DNA from: Eubacteriales Family XIII. Incertae Sedis bacterium
GTDB lineage: Bacteria; Bacillota; Clostridia; Peptostreptococcales; Anaerovoracaceae
Assembly (NCBI GenBank): GCA_031261345.1
Contig: JAISKC010000036.1
Coordinates: 39,367 to 103,366, forward strand
Length of the DNA: 64,000 bases
Reading direction: 5' to 3'
A program made the position numbers and the translations under genes. The notes under the pieces were generated by a model that made no database searches, was not told the origin of the DNA, and worked only from the letters and a program-made list of their open reading frames with translations. Positions within the stretch are counted from its first letter, which is position 1. Each line of letters opens with the position of its first letter. Positions 57,876 through 64,000 of this stretch are shown piece after piece.

Positions 57876-57925
57876 ATAACAACAGTATATTCCCTAAAAG
57901 CGACCTTAGTCAAGGCTTCCCTTTT

Positions 57926-57956
57926 TCTGGATTGCTTCGCTTCGCTCGCAATGACA
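57926..57956. repeat. REP-like palindrome (family 1)
   Basis: TCTGGATTGCTTCGC...GCTCGCAATGACA. Confidence 0.85.
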
Positions 57957-58107
57957 ACAATAAATATACAAAATTCGCACCCTTGAGTAGTAACTACTAT
58001 GGTGTATGGGGGGGGTGAAACTTTTTTTTGGGATAAGGGAGGAAAATTGGGTTTTGCTGTGTCTATATTAGGGTAAGTTTGAAAAATCCAAAGTTTTTTT
58101 CAAAAAA

Positions 58108-58137
58108 ATGTTTAAATCGGATTTTTTGGGGTATATA
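58108..58137 (+). promoter_or_regulatory. Conserved upstream element, copy B (surface protein promoter)
   Basis: ATGTTTAAATCG, 21-nt start-to-start spacing, GGGTATATATA. Leader of about 45 nt to the ATG at 58190. Confidence 0.6.
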
Positions 58138-58189
58138 TAAAGTATAAGAACTTTATAGTTTGCATTTTGCAGAAGAGGGGGAAACCTAA

Positions 58190-61100
58190 ATGAAAGTTAA
58201 TTCAAATGTGAAAAAGTTATTGAGGAAAAGGGTGTCGGCAGTATTTTTGACTGTTGTACTACTCACTATGGCGATCGTTCCGTCTTTCGCTATGGCGACC
58301 GACCAACTGGAAGAAAATGCCAATGGGGGGGGGGTATGAATTAGCAGACTCTCCGGATATTGACAATGAACCAGATATTGACAATGAAACGGAACCAGAA
58401 TTTGGAAGTGAACCCGAGCCCACTTTTGGAGCACTTTCAGAGGAGCCGTCTGAAGACGGTCAACAGGAAGAGGAAGCTGATGAGATTGCTATCGGAGCGC
58501 TCGGGGCCGGTAATATAGGCGACACCGGCACTTATAATAGTGTAACAATCACAGTCAACAGTTCCGGAAAACTTGACGTAGATGCCGGAGCATTCCCATA
58601 TGGGGGACTCGAAACTGCATTAACCAATGCTTTAGCATCATTCAATGCACAATTTTCATCTTCAGATCCATATGTAGTCGCGGATATTAGCGATCTGGTT
58701 TTTGGTGTCACCGTGATCGCCGATGCTGACTTTTCATTTATTAAAGCATCAATGAAAGAAAGCCTTGAATCATTGGATATGCATTTAGCAAATAGAAGTA
58801 ATAATACTATCCCATCAAATACATTCACGGGTTTCAAATTCACAAATGTGAGACTTCCGGATGCGATTACGCAAATTGCTGCAAATGCATTTCAGAATTG
58901 CGTAAACCTGACGAGCATTGATCTTGCAGGAGTAACTACGCTAAACCCGTATGCATTTGATGGGTGTAGCAAGCTTACAACTGTTTCCAATGCTGGTAGC
59001 ATAGTAAATCTCCAAGGCTATGTATTCCGCAACTGCACAAGCCTTACAGGGCCTCTTGATTTGAGTGGTGTGGAGGGTGAAATTGCTTGGGATGCATTCC
59101 GAGGCTGTGCAAAACTTACGAGTATTACTGATAATGGCAGTAAACCGTTGAATGCAAACCTGAAGATTATACGCGGTAATGCTTTTTCTGGTTGTGCTCT
59201 TCTTGCAGATGAATTGGATTTGAGCAATGTTACAACTATTGAAGCCTATGCCTTTAACGGCTGTTTTGCACTCAAGAGCATTGGGTCATTGAACTCTGCT
59301 CTTACCTCAATCCCAGAGGGTGCATTTAATGGTTGCCACTTGATTGCAGACGAACTAGACCTAAGCAATGTTACAACTCTCGGGCCCTATGCCTTCAACG
59401 GATGTTATAAGTTAAAAAGTATTGGGTCACTGAGCGCGGCTCTTACATCAATCCCAGAGCATGCCTTTGATAGTTGTTATCTAATTGCAGATGAAATAGA
59501 CCTAAGCAATGTTACAACTATTGGAGCCTATGCCTTTAACTACTGTTATGCGTTAAAGAGTATTGGGTCATTTAGCACGGCTCTTACATCAATCCCAGCG
59601 CATGTATTTGATAGTTGTTATCTGATTGCAGATGAACTAGACCTAAGCAATGTTACAACTATTGGAGCCTATGCCTTTCGTGAGTGCAACAAGTTTGAAT
59701 TTGTTAAGTTTGAAAAAATAAAAACCATTGGTGATTACGCATTTTATCACTGCGAGGCTCTTATTGGCAAAGGTGTGACTACGCCAATAAACCTAGGAAG
59801 TGCAACCTCCATTGGTACTTTCGCATTTGCATTTTGTTGGGCACTTGATGGGACTATAGACTTAGGAAACCTAGCAACTTTAGGTAACGCAGCATTCGGA
59901 GCTTGTAAAATACTTGATGCCGTAGAAAACTTGGAAAAAGCTCCACTTAGAATTATGCCACAACAAGCATTTATTCAATGTGCAGAATTGAAAGAAATTA
60001 ATCTGAGCAAAATAACAACTTTTGAATCACCAACGAGTACGTCAGGAGCATTTAGACAATGCGCATCTCTCACAACGTTGGATCTTGGCAGTGCCGTAAC
60101 TATTGGGTACGGTACTTTTCAAAACTGCACTTCACTAGTAGGTGAAGATTCAAATACACCGCTCAATCTGAGCAAAGTAACTTCGATTGGGCAATATGCT
60201 TTTCAAAACTGCAGTTCACTTGACGGAAAAATTGATTTGGGAAGCCTAGGTGGTACTAATACCAGCCTTTATTCTGGAGCATTTTTGAATTGTACAAGCC
60301 TTGATGCAGTAGAAAATTTAGAGAATTCATCTCTTACTTTCATAGGCGCTGGCGCATTTGCTGGCTGCACATCTTTGGCGGAAATCAACCTCAGTAAGGT
60401 GAAAACTATTAGCGGTTCGGCATCTTCACCTTACGGAGCATTTGACGGATGCGTATCGCTCACAGAGTTGGAACTTGGCAATGTTGAAACTATTGGTGTT
60501 AGGGCTTTTTATAACTGCAACAGCATCGTTAAAGTGGAAAATTTAGAAAAATCTCCGCTTACGAGTATAGGAGCCGCCGCATTTGCCGGTTGTGAATCTT
60601 TGGCTGAAATCAATCTTAGCAAGGTGAAGACTTTCCCATATGCTTCGAGTCCAGGCAATGGAACGTTTGAAGAGTGCCTATCACTCACAGAGGTGGATCT
60701 TAGTAGCGCAACCAGTTTTGGTGATAAGACATTTTTGAATTGCCGTCTGTTGGAAAAAGTTACATATCCGGCGACTGCCACCTACGGTGCAAAGGCTTTC
60801 CAAAGTAATGCACAACTTTTCCTAAGTGGGTATCCGGCAGGCACGTATTACGGCAATGCTCCAGCTACGCTATTTGGAACCCAACACCCAATCGTGCACT
60901 TCTCACTGTCCTCGTACGAAGATGATATAGTTTATGGCGATACGATGAAGACGGCAGCTGAACTTGTCCAACTGAAAACTTATCTTAAGGATAATGATAG
61001 TGATCCTTATACGGATATTGATTATAAAGATATCTTCACATTTAATAGCGGAAGTAAGCCTGCATGGCTTGCGACTGACATCACGAGTGCAAATGCAACT

Positions 61101-63182
61101 CCGACCTTTAGAAATGATGAACTGACATATGATGAAGATGATGTAGACACGACGAAGACTTATACATTCACTATCAATGCACCGTTTGAAGTCGTGGCTC
61201 CTGTCATTAGTAAGAAAACGCTAGCTGACGTGATGACACTTGAATACAAGATAAATATTGCTGCATCGACCGACGATGTTAGCGGCAAAATCTACAAGGA
61301 CATCAATGGAAATGGGACGTATAACGACGGTGTAGATACTTATTACGCGAGTAGCGACGTGCTGGAAGTTGGCCTTTATGCTCCGGACGGTTCTGATTGG
61401 ATTCTGGCAGATACTGTGACTGTTTTAGATGGCGGACTCTATTCATTCGAAGGTGTTGAAGAGGGAACATATCGTGTGAGCCCAATTGTTTCATCTTCAT
61501 ATACGGGAAGCACTTCGGCGGAATTCAGCGTATCGGCTATTAGCAAAGACAATAAGGTCATTGACGATCTCGGAGTGAAGGCGAATGCAAAGCTCAGTGC
61601 TGAGTTCATAAACCAACTAGGCACGACGATTGGAACTGCAACTGTGTATTCAGAAGGAACAACATTACTGCAAGACCTTTCATCTCCCGTTTCTATTACG
61701 GCTGTGCAGGCTTCAACGGGGGATAGACGTGATGTCATGATGACCGATTACGAGCATTACTCAGTTACGAATGCTGATGTGGGAACTCATACCAAGACGG
61801 TGGCGTTCGATTTCGACGACCCCAGTACGTTTGACCAGACTTTGACTTTCGAATTGCAGGGCAACACGTATACGCTTTCGTTCAAGTCAAACGATGGCAA
61901 GGACGACACCATAGATTCGGTCTCGCGCGTATATCCGGAGAATACGATTGGAAGTTACCCCGCACCCGACCTGTCCGGTCGTGAGTATGTAGGTCATACA
62001 TTTGGCCTCATAAAGGGTGCTGGAAAAACTTACTGGAATACAAAAGCGAATGGTACAGGAGTAGAATATACCACACCATTTGTGCTTACAGAAAATACGG
62101 ACATCCATGCACAGTGGCAGCTCAACTCGTATACCGTGACATTCGTAGGTCATAACGGAAGCACGATTTCTACGCAGAAGGTGAATCACGGCTCCGCTGC
62201 GAGCAAGCCGGCAGATCCTACAAGGACTGGCTATGGCTTCACAGGTTGGGATACTGACTATAGCAATGTTACTAAGGATTTGACAGTCACAGCACAGTGG
62301 CAGATCAACACGTATACGGTAACGTTCAGTGATTTTGACGGAAGCACGATTGCTACGCAGAAGGTGAATCACGGCTCGGCGGCGACAGCACCGAACGATC
62401 CTGCGAGGGAAGGATATACATTCACCGGCTGGGATACGACCTTCACGAACATTACTGGAAATATCACAGTGACGGCGACGTATACGGAAATCATAGCCAC
62501 GCCTCCGGAGATCGGAGATGGCGGTGGAACGGGCACCGAAGATGGCGGAAATACCGGAACGGGTGATGGAAACAACAACGGAAACAACAATGGAAACGAT
62601 GGGGAAGTTGACGAGGATATCGATCCTATTCCGGAGCCTAGGTCAAACAATCCGGAGCCTGCGACGACTACCAATGGTGCGGGTGAAGCAGCTGCGGCAA
62701 CGGCTACTCAGTTTGCGGAGTTCAGCCCTGAAGATCAGGTGAGGCTGGAAGCGCAGACGGGCAACCCCCTCTCGGATCTCGCAAACGGCAATGTGCCACT
62801 CGGCGGACTTTATGCCAAGAACGCATGGAGCTTGCTATCGGGCATCGTATCTTTGGCGGGCATAGTCATTTCGGCTATCATCGCAGTGGGTGCATTGGCA
62901 AGGCGTCGCAGAAACAGCGAACTCGAGAATATCGGAACCTATGGGTATGAGACCGAAAAGAGTGGCAATGGCGGAAGGCTGCTTGAAGTCTTCACGGGCC
63001 TCGTGGGTATAATCGTTATGGCTGGTTGGCTTCTGCTTGAGGATTTCTCGCAGCCGATGGTTTGGATCAACAACTGGACGCCGTTCGTCGCCGCTATCCT
63101 GTTGGTTCAGGTTGCACTGCTCATACTTTACAAGGGCAAGAATGCAGGCAGAGACAGGGAGGCGTTGGAAGCTATAGCGTAG
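58190..63182 (+). CDS. BspA/InlB-repeat surface protein, frameshifted at a G10 tract
   Basis: An ATG at 58190 (AGAGGGGG 9-10 nt upstream) opens a signal peptide, KKLLRKRV then VFLTVVLLTMAIVPSFAMA, and the frame ends at TGA just after ten G (58325-58334). The rest of the gene is in the next frame; with nine G the whole would read as 1,663 aa. Parts: acidic N-terminal region; about 20 BspA-type leucine-rich repeats (about 58850-60830; AFxxCxxLxxIDLSxVTTIGxxAF); two small beta domains; two InlB-type repeats (about 62120-62490); Gly/Asn/Glu linker; C-terminal membrane module with EDFSQPMVWINNWT, as at 3-1985. Adhesin-like. As sequenced it is switched off, or the count is an error. Confidence 0.88.
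58325..58334 (+). repeat. Poly-G tract (10 G) in the surface protein gene
   Basis: A homopolymer at codon 46, directly after the signal peptide. Nine G would restore the frame (ENANGGGYELADS). A candidate contingency tract. Confidence 0.85.
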
Positions 63183-63262
63183 GCATAGGCCATAATAGGC
63201 CATAGGTCTGGCTGGTATCGGGAAAGCCCGAAATATGCCGACAAGTTAGATTTTAAATAAAG

Positions 63263-63335
63263 AAACCCTTTGAATCGTCAATTTGCGTAGAGAAACAGCC
63301 AGTTATCTACGCAAGTTGGCGTTTCGGAGGGTTTT
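63263..63335 (+). terminator. Long hairpin after the surface protein (diverged family 3 repeat)
   Basis: AAACCCTTTGAATCG...TTTGCGTAG pairs with CTACGCAAG...CGGAGGGTTTT. The loop GAAACAGCCAG matches the core of the 70-bp family-3 repeats. The T4 end could stop transcription. Confidence 0.6.
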
Positions 63336-63365
63336 CAAGTATTTCAAGTGTTGTAAAAATATACC

Positions 63366-63394
63366 TTGACATAAAATACCATTACTGATAATAT
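63366..63394 (+). promoter_or_regulatory. Sigma-A promoter of the Rpn gene
   Basis: TTGACA (63366-63371), 17-nt spacer, TAATAT (63389-63394). Confidence 0.75.
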
Positions 63395-63453
63395 TACCTA
63401 AATGCTAGTTATTGTATATAGGGCTATTGTTGTAGTAGAATAAAGGAGAATTA

Positions 63454-63522
63454 ATGTCAAAGGAATTGTTATCGTTAAAGTTGGATTATGTTTTCAAAAG
63501 GATTTTCAGGGAGCACAACAGC
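63454..63522 (+). pseudogene. Rpn-family nuclease gene, 5' fragment
   Basis: ATG 63454 with AAAGGAG upstream; MSKELLSLKLDYVFKRIFREH is the N-terminus of Rpn / PD-(D/E)xK transposase-like nucleases. After 23 codons it runs into the cassette at 63523. Confidence 0.75.
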
Positions 63523-63879
63523 TGTCATTGCGGGCTCCGACCCGCAATCCATGTTTGAAAATTATGGCACGGGAATACTATGTTTATATAATGTCGAACA
63601 GAAAGAATGGAACTATATATGTTGGAGTAACAAACAATATTACAAGGCGTGTATATGAGCACAAGTTTTGCGAGTTGGGCGGATTCACACAGAAATACGG
63701 TTTACACAAATTGGTTTATTACGAAAAGTATGATGACATCTACATTGCCATTGAGCGAGAAAAGCAGTTGAAAAATTGGAAACGTGCTTGGAAGATTGAA
63801 CTAATTGTTGCTATAAATCCACAATGGGTAGATTTAGGATTGACGCTAATGGATTGCGGGTCGGGGCCCGCAATGACAG
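63523..63879. mobile_element. 357-bp cassette: GIY-YIG gene between 29-bp inverted REP copies
   Basis: Left end 63523-63551 and right end 63851-63879 are inverted repeats with one mismatch in 29 bp, both members of dispersed family 1 (TGTCATTGCGGG...CCCGCAATCCA). Between them lies only the GIY-YIG gene. The cassette interrupts an Rpn nuclease gene, whose middle part is missing. Confidence 0.7.
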
Positions 63880-63884
63880 GTTGA
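63564..63884 (+). CDS. GIY-YIG endonuclease
   Basis: 106 aa. YYVYIMSNRKNGTIYVGVT is the GIY-YIG pair, followed by RRVYEHKF and the catalytic-type Glu (AIEREKQLKNWKRAWKIELI). The single-domain UPF0213/YhbQ-like form. The C-terminus DCGSGPAMTG is encoded by the right inverted repeat. The start at 63564 is the first ATG; the preceding in-frame codons are repeat DNA. Predicted to nick or cut DNA. Confidence 0.9.
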   Translation: MAREYYVYIMSNRKNGTIYVGVTNNITRRVYEHKFCELGGFTQKYGLHKLVYYEKYDDIYIAIEREKQLKNWKRAWKIELIVAINPQWVDLGLTLMDCGSGPAMTG

Positions 63885-64000
63885 GATGGTTGAAGTTTAT
63901 CAGTTCGACGGAGGAGAGTGAGATGGCAGAACTTGCGGAAAAGAACCCTCAGATAAGGAAGGCAACGGCTGTGCTCAAGGAGATGAGTGAGGACGAGGCG
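63882..64000 (+). pseudogene. Rpn-family nuclease gene, 3' fragment, runs off the window
   Basis: Frame LRWLKFISSTEESEMAELAE then QIRKATAVLKEMSEDEA: the C-terminal region typical of Rpn-family proteins. About 165 residues expected between this and the 5' fragment are absent, and the two are in different frames. Confidence 0.6.

Noticed and set aside
58003..58012. Second G-run (eight G) as a switch
   Set aside because: It lies outside coding sequence and upstream of the identified promoter element; no effect on a gene can be argued.

Overview
The window looks like a chromosomal segment of an anaerobic Gram-positive bacterium of the Clostridia (Firmicutes). The evidence is strong AGGAGG-type ribosome binding sites, sigma-A type promoters, a reverse-type rubrerythrin, AddB rather than RecB, a Gram-positive style type IV pilus cluster, lipoprotein TRAP binding proteins and surface proteins with InlB-type and BspA-type repeats. 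A placement near the Anaerovoracaceae / Family XIII lineage is a guess; no rRNA is present to test it.

Layout. 0-4.6 kb: the 3' part of a large InlB-repeat surface protein, a toxin-antitoxin-like pair with a shortened GNAT protein, and an ABC exporter. 4.7-15.9 kb: an accessory stretch with a DUF4143 ATPase, KilA-N and RhuM-type proteins that have exchanged sequence, a DsbA-like protein, a DUF6273/RCC1 protein, decayed small genes, a ladder of short overlapping ORFs and a YhcG-type nuclease. It ends at the 3' end of tmRNA (16,076-16,434, minus). 16.7-24.6 kb: a candidate structured RNA, an Rrf2 regulator, an HPt protein and the pilus machinery pilC-M-N-O-B-T. 24.6-29.2 kb: a copper module (CopA fused in frame to CopZ, an HMA/TauE/cupredoxin protein, an HxlR regulator). 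29.3-32.3 kb: a small nuclease, a leader-like RNA with terminator, the pilin gene, reverse rubrerythrin and prepilin peptidase. 32.3-41 kb: two TRAP binding proteins, dctQM, an amidohydrolase, a GntR regulator and an acyl-CoA synthetase, linked by a shared palindrome. 41.2-51.9 kb: addB, then the complete F-type ATP synthase operon atpIBEFHAGDC. 52-58 kb: a DUF559-type endonuclease gene between palindromic repeats, ThrE, a membrane-anchored ECF sigma factor, a DUF3990/DUF3791 toxin-antitoxin-like operon and DUF3800 with a structured leader. 58.1-63.2 kb: a 1,660-residue BspA/InlB surface protein whose signal peptide is out of frame across a run of ten G. 63.4-64 kb: an Rpn-family nuclease gene broken by a GIY-YIG cassette bounded by 29-bp inverted repeats.

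Two themes run through the window. First, it is full of small palindromic repeats of at least four families, and several lie inside open reading frames (addB, copA, atpI) where they are translated. The GIY-YIG cassette at the right edge is bounded by one of these families, which suggests a link between the nuclease and spread of the repeats. Second, surface biology: pilin, a large surface protein and an unassigned RNA share one upstream sequence element with identical 21-nt internal spacing, and the surface protein carries a probable phase-variation tract.

All calls come from reading the sequence. No database or folding program was run; percent identities and stems were counted by eye.
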